Positions 57,475-64,000 of a DNA stretch of 64,000 nt are shown here, one piece after another. The notes beneath the pieces are model-generated. The model saw nothing but the letters and a program-made list of their open reading frames with translations, was not told the DNA's origin and searched no databases. The stretch spans positions 65,376 to 129,375 of the forward strand of contig NZ_DLHQ01000056.1 in assembly GCF_002483305.1 (NCBI RefSeq), given 5' to 3'. The stretch's first letter is position 1. Each line of letters opens with the position of its first letter. Source of the DNA: Brevundimonas sp. UBA7664. Lineage in GTDB: Bacteria; Pseudomonadota; Alphaproteobacteria; Caulobacterales; Caulobacteraceae. Both the position numbers and the translations under genes were made by a program.

Positions 57475-58680
57475 TCAGCGCAGCCCCGCGCAGAACCGCT
57501 GGATCCGCCCGCACGCCTCCTCCAGCGCGCTCTCGCTCGTCGCATAGCTGATGCGGAAATAGGGGCTCAGGCCGAAGGCCGAGCCCTGCACCACGGCCAC
57601 GCCCTCGGCGTCCAGCAGTTCGGTGGCGAACGTGTCGTCGCTGTCGATCACCGTCCCGCCCTCGGTGGTCTTGCCGATCAGACCCTCGATCGACGGATAG
57701 ACATAGAAGGCCCCCTCCGGCGTGGCGCAGCGGATGCCGGTCGCCTGGTTGAGCATCGACACCACCAAGTCGCGGCGCGCCTCGAAATGTTTCGCCCGCT
57801 CGGCGATGAAGTCCTGCGGCCCGTTCAGCGCCTCGACCGCCGCCCACTGGCTGATCGAGGACGGATTGGACGTCGTCTGCCCCGCCGACTTGCGCATCAG
57901 GTCGATCAGCGGCTTGGGCCCGCCGCCATAGCCGATGCGCCAGCCGGTCATGGCATAGGCCTTGGACACGCCGTTGACGGTCAGGGTCCGGTCGTAGAGG
58001 TCCGGCGCGACCTGGGCGATCGTCCGGTAGTCGAAGTCGCCGTAGATCAGGTGCTCGTACATGTCGTCGGTCAGGATCCAGACCTGCGGATGACAGCGCA
58101 GCACGGCCGCCAGCGCCTCCAGTTCGGCCCCGGTATAGGCCGCGCCGGTCGGGTTCGACGGCGAGTTCAGGATCAGCCATTTCGTCCGCGGCGTGATCGC
58201 GGCCTCCAGCGCCGCCGGCTTCAGCTTGAACCCGTCCGCCTCATGCCCGACCACCGTCACCGGCTCGCCCCCGGCCAGCAGCACCATGTCGGGATAGCTC
58301 ACCCAATAGGGCGCCGGCACGATCACCTCGTCGCCGGGCGACAGGGTGGCCAGCAGGGCGTTGTAGATCACCGTCTTGCCGCCCGGGGCGACATGGATCT
58401 GGTTCACGCCATAGGTCAGGCCGTTCTCGCGCGAGAATTTGGCCGCCACCGCCGCCTTCAGCTCGGGAATGCCGTCGACGTCGGTGTATTTGGTCTCGCC
58501 GCGCCGGATGGCCGCGATAGCGGCCTCCTTGATGTTGTCCGGCGTGTCGAAGTCCGGCTCCCCGGCGCCGAGCCCGATCACGTCGCGCCCCTCCCGCTTC
58601 AGCTCACGGGCGCGGGCGGTCACGGCGAGGGTGGCCGAGGGTTTGACGCGGGCGAGGGCGGCGGACTGCAGGTTGGACAT
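57475..58680 (-). CDS. aatA: Aspartate aminotransferase (class I/II, subgroup I-gamma type)
   Basis: A 401-aa PLP enzyme interconverting aspartate and oxaloacetate; members of this subgroup may also use prephenate. Seen: VIGLGAGEPDFDTPDNI near residue 33, PYWVSYPDM, LILNSPSNPTGAAY, the PLP lysine in NGVSKAYAMTGWRIGY (about 232-247) and RISYATSE at the end. MSNLQSAALARVKPS at 58680 is the family start; an ATG eight codons upstream is less likely. Tail-to-tail with ispB, stop codons adjacent. Confidence 0.92.
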   Translation of the reverse strand: MSNLQSAALARVKPSATLAVTARARELKREGRDVIGLGAGEPDFDTPDNIKEAAIAAIRRGETKYTDVDGIPELKAAVAAKFSRENGLTYGVNQIHVAPGGKTVIYNALLATLSPGDEVIVPAPYWVSYPDMVLLAGGEPVTVVGHEADGFKLKPAALEAAITPRTKWLILNSPSNPTGAAYTGAELEALAAVLRCHPQVWILTDDMYEHLIYGDFDYRTIAQVAPDLYDRTLTVNGVSKAYAMTGWRIGYGGGPKPLIDLMRKSAGQTTSNPSSISQWAAVEALNGPQDFIAERAKHFEARRDLVVSMLNQATGIRCATPEGAFYVYPSIEGLIGKTTEGGTVIDSDDTFATELLDAEGVAVVQGSAFGLSPYFRISYATSESALEEACGRIQRFCAGLR

Positions 58681-58753
58681 GGCGACTCCCGGGAAGGGCC
58701 GCATCCTTACGCAGTTGCGAAAGGCCGATCAAATCGCGAGCGCCGTCGGTCGG

Positions 58754-60436
58754 TCAGGCCGTGGCCGTTAGCGCCTCCCTGACCGCCACGGCCAGCTCTG
58801 ACAGGCGAAAGGGCTTGCGCAGCACATTCCTGGACGGCAGCACCCGATCCACCGCCGCCATGTCCGCATAGCCGGTGGCCATGATGATCGGCATGTCCGG
58901 CGCCGTGGCGCGGGCTCGCTGGACCACATCCACGCCGGTCATCCCGGGCATCGCATAGTCCACGATCAGCAAATCCGGCGCCGCCGGCGTCAACAGCTGC
59001 AGGCCGGCCTCGCCGTCTGCGGCCTGCTCGACGCGATAGCCGAGGGTCTGGAGGCAATCGACCATGAAATGGCGCACGGCTTCATCATCGTCCACGACCA
59101 GGATGCGTTCGCGCGGTCCATGGGCGTCGGCCTCGGGCAGGAAGGCCGCCTCGGCGGCGGCGCCGGCCGGCTCGGTCGCGGGCAACCACAGGTCCACCGT
59201 GACGCCCCCGCCCTCGACGCTGGTCAGCCGCGCCGTGCCGCCTGACTGCTGTGCGATTCCATAGACCTGACTGAGGCCGAGGCCCGTGCCCTTGCCGATC
59301 GGCTTGGTCGTGAAGAAGGGGTCAAACACTCGGGCCAGCAGATGAGGCGGTATGCCTGAGCCGGTGTCGCTGACGCTGATGACGGCGTAGTCGCCGGGGG
59401 TCAGATCGTCGCCTCGCGCTGTCTGACGCCCCGTTGCGATGGTCAGGACGCCCCCCTCGGTCATGGCGTCCCGGGCATTGATCGACAGATTGAGGATCGC
59501 CAGCTCCAGCTGGTTGGCGTCCGCCAACGCCCAGGGGTCGGCGGAATCGAGGGCCATATCGATCCGCACCATCGGGCCGATCGTGCGGCCGAGCAGGTCG
59601 TGCATCCCTGTAACCAGAGCGTTCAGATCGACAGGGGTCAGCGTCAGGTTCTGGGTCCGCGAGAACGCCAGCAGCTGATGGGTCAGCTTGGCCGCCCGCT
59701 CCGCCGCCTGGCGCGCATAGTCCGCCAGACGGCCGGTCTTCTCGTCCTCGGTCCGGCGCTGGATCAATTCGAGGTTGCCGAAAATGACCGTCAGCAGGTT
59801 GTTGAAGTCGTGCGCGATGCCGCCCGTCAGCTGCCCCACCGCCTCCATCTTCTGGGACTGGGCCAGCGCCGCCTGGGCGCGCTCCCGCACCGCGATTTCC
59901 TGCATCAACTGGTTGTTGGCAGAGGACAGTTCCTCGGTCCGTTCAGCAATTCGCGCCTCCAACGTTCCGTTGAGGCTGGTCAGCCGACCCTCCGCCGTCT
60001 GCAATTCCTCCAGGCGGCGGCGGGCCTCATATTGCCGTTTGCGTCCGCGTTTGGCGGAGTTGACGGCGCTGGCGAGGGTCTCGCTGTGAACCGGTCGTTC
60101 CAGCACGACGACATTGCCGAGCCGTTCGAGAAAGTTCAGCGCCTCCTGGGGCCGACGGCCGGCCCGTTTGGTCGCCAGCAGAACGAACGGGAAATCGGAC
60201 CAGGGCGGTTGTTCCCCCAGCCACCCGTCCAGCACCGTCCTGTCGACGTCCAGCAGGGACTCTTCGGTGACCACCGCGATCGCCGCGCCCCGCCGTCCCT
60301 CGTGGGCCAGCGCAGCGGAACTTTCACAGATCACGGTCTCGTGGCCCGCCCGCCTCAGCAGCTGGTCAATGACTTCGGAATCCCGGCCTTTGACGGCGAG
60401 GACCAGGATGCGCGACTCCACCCGCTCACTCGCCAT
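58754..60436 (-). CDS. Hybrid histidine kinase with N-terminal receiver-like domain and C-terminal receiver
   Basis: A 560-aa soluble kinase. Residues 1-130 look like a receiver-type fold (RILVLAVKGRDSEVI, AIAVVTEESLL, FVLLATKRAGRRPQ, VVVLERPVHSETL) but lack a clear phosphoacceptor Asp. A coiled coil (about 130-190) leads to HisKA with His209 in GGIAHDFNNLL, HATPase_c (NLSINARDAM, DTGSGIP, KGTGLGLSQVYG) and a receiver with Asp493 in LLIVDYAMPGMTG and Lys in LRKPF. Its start overlaps the KaiC-like gene by 11 bp, so the two proteins are made together and probably act together. Confidence 0.9.
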   Translation of the reverse strand: MASERVESRILVLAVKGRDSEVIDQLLRRAGHETVICESSAALAHEGRRGAAIAVVTEESLLDVDRTVLDGWLGEQPPWSDFPFVLLATKRAGRRPQEALNFLERLGNVVVLERPVHSETLASAVNSAKRGRKRQYEARRRLEELQTAEGRLTSLNGTLEARIAERTEELSSANNQLMQEIAVRERAQAALAQSQKMEAVGQLTGGIAHDFNNLLTVIFGNLELIQRRTEDEKTGRLADYARQAAERAAKLTHQLLAFSRTQNLTLTPVDLNALVTGMHDLLGRTIGPMVRIDMALDSADPWALADANQLELAILNLSINARDAMTEGGVLTIATGRQTARGDDLTPGDYAVISVSDTGSGIPPHLLARVFDPFFTTKPIGKGTGLGLSQVYGIAQQSGGTARLTSVEGGGVTVDLWLPATEPAGAAAEAAFLPEADAHGPRERILVVDDDEAVRHFMVDCLQTLGYRVEQAADGEAGLQLLTPAAPDLLIVDYAMPGMTGVDVVQRARATAPDMPIIMATGYADMAAVDRVLPSRNVLRKPFRLSELAVAVREALTATA

Positions 60437-61934
60437 TGGCGGCGGGATCAGCAGCCATCAGCGGTGTGGATCCCCGGTAGTTGGGCAGACCGGTCAGGAC
60501 GCCCTCGAAATCCTTCAGCGGGTCGCCGATCTGGATCCCGCCGCGGGCCAGGCGGAATTCGCGGATGCTCGTCTGGTGCTCGGTGGTCCGGCTCTTGGCG
60601 ACCGAGACCGCCTTGAGGATATGGCCCCGCGACTCGAAATAGCGGAACAGCAGGATGGTGTCCGACAGATAGCTGAGGTCGAGCTCGGACCGGACATCCC
60701 CCAGAATGCCGTGCTGGCCGAGGATCAGCACGGTGATGACGCCCTGCTGGTTGAGATAGCTCAGCATCTCGTGCATCTGCAGCAGCAGGTATTTCTCGCC
60801 CGGCATCGCCTGCAGGAAGGCGTTGAGACTGTCGATGGCGATGAAGCCCACGCCGTCCTGTTCGACCGCCCGTCGGATCCAGCTGGCGAACTCTCCGGGG
60901 GTCAGTTCGGCCGGGTCGATCTGGAACACTTGCAGCATGCCGCTTTCGAGGTGGGGCTGCAGATCCATGCCCATGGCCTTCGACCGGGCGAGCATGGTCC
61001 CGATCCCCTCGTCAAAGAGATAGTAGGCGGCCTTCTCGCCGCGCTGGATCGCCTCCAGACCGGCGCAGACCGCCGTCGTGGTCTTGCCCACGCCGGAGGG
61101 CCCGTTCAGCAGGGTGTTGGTGCCGGGCGACAGACCGCCGCCCAGCATCGCATCCAGATGCGCGATCCCGGTGGAAACCAGGGCGTCATTGAACTCGGTG
61201 TGGTGATCGGCCGCGACCAGACGCGGAAAGACGGTCACGCCGCCGGTCTCGATCGCGAAATCATGGAATCCGCCGCGATATTTGACGCCGCGCATCTTCA
61301 CCACGCGCAGGCGGCGGCGCTCCGAGCCGTATTCCAGCGCCGCCTGTTCCAGGGTGATGACGCCGTGGGCGATGCTGTGCAACTGCAGGTCACCGGGGTC
61401 GGAGCTGCGGTCGTCGAGCAGCAGGACGGTGCAGTTGCGGGTCGAGAAATACTGCTTCAGCGCCAGTATCTGGCGCCGGTAGCGCAGCGAATTCTGGGCC
61501 AGAAGACGCATCTCGGACAGGCTGTCGAACACCACCCGTGAGGGCCTCAGGCGATCGACGCATTCCATGACTCCGGCGATGGTTTCGCCCAGTTCCACCT
61601 CCGACGGGTCGAGGATCGACTGCTCGCTCTCCGGATGAAGTCCATCCTCGCTGACCAGTTCGAACAGCTCAATGCCGTCCAGCGACCAGCCGTGGCTACG
61701 GCCCACCTCGCGCAACTCGGCCGCGGTCTCCGACAGGGTGATGTAGAGACCGGGCTCTCCCGCGCGGGCGCCCTCGAGAAGAAATTGCAGCGCGATCGTC
61801 GTCTTGCCGCTACCGGGCGTGCCTTCCAGAAGATACGCCCGATGAGCCGTCAGGCCTCCACCAAGGATGGCGTCCAACTCGGAAACGCCCGTGGAGACAC
61901 GGGGCGATGCGGCGGCGGCAGGCGTGGCTTGCAT
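60426..61934 (-). CDS. KaiC-like double RecA-domain ATPase
   Basis: A 502-aa protein with two KaiC/RecA domains. Domain 1 has Walker A GTPGSGKTT (38-46) and VVFDSLSEMRLL; domain 2 has GPSGVGKTT (278-286) and FIAIDSLNAFLQ. Of the catalytic Glu pairs of cyanobacterial KaiC, one Glu is kept in each domain (LSET at 67-70; FDEG at 307-310). The phosphosite region aligns as Ser416, Ser421, Tyr422 for Thr426, Ser431, Thr432. No KaiA or KaiB is nearby. ATG at 61934. It is the upstream gene of a two-gene operon with the hybrid kinase; non-cyanobacterial KaiC proteins of this class often serve stress signalling rather than clocks. Confidence 0.9.
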   Translation of the reverse strand: MQATPAAAASPRVSTGVSELDAILGGGLTAHRAYLLEGTPGSGKTTIALQFLLEGARAGEPGLYITLSETAAELREVGRSHGWSLDGIELFELVSEDGLHPESEQSILDPSEVELGETIAGVMECVDRLRPSRVVFDSLSEMRLLAQNSLRYRRQILALKQYFSTRNCTVLLLDDRSSDPGDLQLHSIAHGVITLEQAALEYGSERRRLRVVKMRGVKYRGGFHDFAIETGGVTVFPRLVAADHHTEFNDALVSTGIAHLDAMLGGGLSPGTNTLLNGPSGVGKTTTAVCAGLEAIQRGEKAAYYLFDEGIGTMLARSKAMGMDLQPHLESGMLQVFQIDPAELTPGEFASWIRRAVEQDGVGFIAIDSLNAFLQAMPGEKYLLLQMHEMLSYLNQQGVITVLILGQHGILGDVRSELDLSYLSDTILLFRYFESRGHILKAVSVAKSRTTEHQTSIREFRLARGGIQIGDPLKDFEGVLTGLPNYRGSTPLMAADPAANGE

Positions 61935-62013
61935 TAACCTTCTCGGCGGTCGCTCGGGAGTGCGAGCCTGGTTTGAACGAGCTTTGCCGGAATTGGCTCC
62001 CGGGAAGGTCGCC

Positions 62014-62037
62014 GCCCCTGGTCCCGACCAGGGGCGT
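62014..62037. repeat. GC-rich inverted repeat between kaiC-like and VTT genes
   Basis: CGCCCCTGGTC pairs with GACCAGGGGCG around a 2-base centre. It lacks a T-run and sits in a gap between divergent genes, so an operator is more likely than a terminator. Confidence 0.45.
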
Positions 62038-62100
62038 CAATCCGCCTGGCGAGCCGCTGGCGTCTGGTCGGATTGGCCCGCTCAATGCTAATCCGCCAGC

Positions 62101-62817
62101 ATGCGTCGCGTGCTCGACTTCATCCTCAACATGGAAGGCCGCCGCTGGCGGGCCGTGCTGGCGACCGCTCTGTTGCTCGGCGCGACCCTCGGACTGCTGG
62201 CGATCGGCAAGAGCCAGCTCGGCCTCGCCGCCGAGGAAAACCTCGAGGCCTGGCTGCAGGGCTACGCCGGCAGCCCCTGGGCCTTCTTCGCCACCGTCGT
62301 CCTGTTCGTCGCCGCCGCCTTCATCGGCGCGCCGCAGTTCATCCTGATCGCGGCCTGCGTGGTCGCCTTCGGCCCCTCGCTGGGCTTCTTCTACAGCTGG
62401 GCGGCGACCGTGGTCTCGGCCGGGGTGACCTACTGGATGGGGCGCGGGCCGACGGCGCGGCTGGTCGATCGCTTCGGAGGCCGGACCATGGGCCGGCTCA
62501 AGGGTTTCGTCGGCAAGAACGCCTTCTACGCCAGCTTCATGATCCGCAACGTGCCCTCGGCGCCCTTCATCGTCGTCAACATGGCCTTCGGCGCGACCCG
62601 GGCGTCGTTTCCCGCCTTCCTCGCCGGTTGCGCCCTCGGCGTCCTGCCCAAGACCGCCCTGGTCGCCTTCTTCGGCGGGGCGGTGGTGGCGGCGGCCAGC
62701 GGCGACGGCGTCTGGACCTCGCTTATCCTCGCCGGCGTGGCGGCGGTCTGGCTCGCGGCCATGCTGGGCGTGCGCGAACTGGTCAAGCGGCGCGAGCGGG
62801 CGTCCGGGGCGGACTGA
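62101..62817 (+). CDS. TVP38/TMEM64 (VTT domain) family membrane protein
   Basis: A 238-aa integral membrane protein with about six hydrophobic segments and the VTT-domain signature in the middle: GAPQFILIAACVVAFGP, the GLY-rich GFFYSWAATVVSAGVTYW, and NVPSAPFIVVNMAFGA. The C-terminal helix is followed by a basic tail. VTT/DedA-type proteins are linked to lipid scrambling and membrane homeostasis. ATG at 62101. Divergent from the KaiC-like gene with 166 bp between starts. Confidence 0.87.
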   Translation: MRRVLDFILNMEGRRWRAVLATALLLGATLGLLAIGKSQLGLAAEENLEAWLQGYAGSPWAFFATVVLFVAAAFIGAPQFILIAACVVAFGPSLGFFYSWAATVVSAGVTYWMGRGPTARLVDRFGGRTMGRLKGFVGKNAFYASFMIRNVPSAPFIVVNMAFGATRASFPAFLAGCALGVLPKTALVAFFGGAVVAAASGDGVWTSLILAGVAAVWLAAMLGVRELVKRRERASGAD

Positions 62818-62890
62818 CACGCGCGTCAGGTTCCGACAGGCGCTGGCCGCGCGGCCGGCCGCCACAATGCCCTTCCGCGAGGAGCCTCCC

Positions 62891-63244
62891 ATGATCGCCG
62901 CCCTGCTATTCGCCGCCGCCCTGCAGACCCCGCAAACCCCCTCGGACCTGCTGTTCAGCGAGGCCTGGGCCTGCGCGACCCTCGCGAAACTCGGGCGGGA
63001 GACGCATTTCGGCGAGACGACGCCGCAGACCACCAGCGAGCAGGCGATGTGGGACGCCCTGACCCGCCTCGAGCAGTTGGCGAATGAGGAGGCCGACCGC
63101 AAACAGGTCAGCCAGGGCTATGACGCCGAACAGCGCGCGGTCCAGGAAGGCTACGCCCGCGACATGCTCGGCCAGGCCACTGGGGACCAGCTGGGCGAGA
63201 TGCTGGAGATCTGCGCTTCCGTGTTCGGCGTCAGCGCGCCCTGA
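62891..63244 (+). CDS. Hypothetical small exported protein
   Basis: A 117-aa protein with a short N-terminal hydrophobic segment (residues 1-12, MIAALLFAAALQ) that is probably a signal peptide. The mature part is helical and acidic, with two cysteines (WACATLAKLG near 28, LEICASVFG near 109) that could pair. No family recognised. ATG at 62891 has AGGAG 6 nt upstream; a start at 62867 would put a charged stretch before the hydrophobic segment. Confidence 0.65.
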   Translation: MIAALLFAAALQTPQTPSDLLFSEAWACATLAKLGRETHFGETTPQTTSEQAMWDALTRLEQLANEEADRKQVSQGYDAEQRAVQEGYARDMLGQATGDQLGEMLEICASVFGVSAP

Positions 63245-63491
63245 ACCCGGCCGGACGGCCCGGACCGTCCGGGTGACGGCATCGTGAACCGCCACGCTGG
63301 TCCGTGTGCGGCGTAACCCTCGGCGGGGCTTGTAATCCCGTCCTGACAAGGGCAAACGAGCCGTAAGGTCGGTCAGGCGATATACGATCAGGAGGCGGCG
63401 CGTGGGGATGCGTGTCGCCGGGGCGTCGCCGAAGCGGATCGAGACTGACGCACGCCCCCTTTCAGGCCCGAACGAACGGTATCCCGGACCC

Positions 63492-64000
63492 ATGTTCTCC
63501 AGCATTTTCGGCGCGATCTCCAACGATATCGCCATCGACCTCGGCACCGCCAACACCCTGATCTACATGAAGGGCAAGGGCATCGTCCTGAACGAGCCGT
63601 CCGTCGTCGCCCTGCGCAACGTCGGCGGCCGCAAGATCGTCCACGCCGTCGGCATAGAGGCCAAGCAGATGCTGGGCCGCACCCCCGGCCACATGGAAGC
63701 CATCCGTCCCATGCGCGACGGGGTCATCGCCGACTTCGAAGTCGCCGAGGAGATGATCAAACACTTCATCCGCAAGGTTCATAACCGCAAGGGCTTCGTG
63801 AACCCCAAGGTCATCGTCTGCGTGCCGTCGGGCGCCACCGCCGTCGAGCGCCGCGCCATCAACGATTCCTGCCTCAACGCCTCGGCCCGCCGCGTCGGCC
63901 TAATCGACGAGCCCATGGCCGCCGCCATCGGCGCCGGCCTGCCGATCCACGAGCCGACCGGCTCCATGGTCGTCGACATCGGCGGCGGCACCACCGAGGT
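63492..64000 (+). CDS. mreB: Rod shape-determining protein MreB (3' partial)
   Basis: Actin-like ATPase that orients peptidoglycan synthesis along the cell length. The visible 169 residues begin MFSSIFGAISNDIAIDLGTA with the phosphate-1 motif IAIDLGTANTLIY, then NEPSVVALR, the GHMEAIRPMRDGVIADFEVAE segment, VIVCVPSGATAVERRA, LIDEPMAAAIGAGLP and phosphate-2 MVVDIGGGTTEV, where the window ends. mreC, mreD, pbp2 and rodA normally follow. The 247 bp upstream (63245-63491) contain no gene; no convincing promoter was identified there. Confidence 0.97.
   Translation, partial: MFSSIFGAISNDIAIDLGTANTLIYMKGKGIVLNEPSVVALRNVGGRKIVHAVGIEAKQMLGRTPGHMEAIRPMRDGVIADFEVAEEMIKHFIRKVHNRKGFVNPKVIVCVPSGATAVERRAINDSCLNASARRVGLIDEPMAAAIGAGLPIHEPTGSMVVDIGGGTTE

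Overview
The window reads as chromosomal DNA of a high-GC alphaproteobacterium of the Caulobacteraceae, most likely Brevundimonas or a close relative. The evidence is the Caulobacter-like tig-clpP-cicA-clpX-lon block, a methionine synthase split into two genes, a BolA/J-protein/cobS neighbourhood, a large TonB-dependent receptor, and candidate EcfG-type general-stress promoters. Both ends are cut: clpA lacks its 5' part and mreB its 3' part. I see no rRNA, tRNA, CRISPR array, insertion sequence or prophage.

Region by region. 1-6.3 kb: clpA, a DUF4287/DUF5655-type protein, a CHASE4 sensor kinase divergent from a TorF-like outer-membrane protein, then csbD divergent from a DUF2239 gene across a promoter region carrying two CCCGGG-centred palindromes. 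6.4-13.2 kb: a less GC-rich exported protein, cobS, an FAD monooxygenase, a J-domain protein divergent from bolA, a hybrid histidine kinase and an RcnB-like exported protein. 13.2-18.6 kb: an MscS channel and threonine aldolase pair, a fused EgtB-EgtD ergothioneine enzyme, and three small stress-type genes with GGAAC-N16/17-(G/C)GTT promoters. 18.5-27.8 kb: a metallo-hydrolase and the protein quality-control block (tig, clpP, clpX, lon). 27.8-37.2 kb: housekeeping and metabolic genes (pirin, aroC, a J-like protein without HPD, pdxH, TetR, a uridine kinase-like protein, an AlkK-like acyl-CoA ligase, metallo-hydrolases, a TIGR01244 phosphatase). 37.4-42.8 kb: a TonB-dependent receptor with a TTG start followed by a TPR-sulfotransferase. 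42.8-49.2 kb: a leftward methionine-cycle operon (SahR-like regulator, metF, metH N-terminal half, a DUF6882 gene, metH C-terminal half) behind a 20-bp SahR-like palindrome. 49.2-58.7 kb: an EF-hand protein, a hydroxyacid dehydrogenase, ettA, an AraC regulator, a serine hydrolase, a 2OG-oxygenase-like protein, trmN6, ispB and an aspartate aminotransferase. 58.7-64 kb: a KaiC-like double ATPase overlapping a hybrid histidine kinase, a VTT membrane protein, a small exported protein and the start of mreB.

Most genes are ordinary chromosomal functions. The most interesting parts are the DUF2239/csbD shared promoter with its palindromes, the EgtB-EgtD fusion, the KaiC-kinase pair, the DUF6882 gene locked by two TGATG overlaps between the halves of MetH, the shared stress-type promoters of small genes, and several small genes that are easily missed (51-aa Pro/Gly-rich protein, 48-aa putative lipoprotein).
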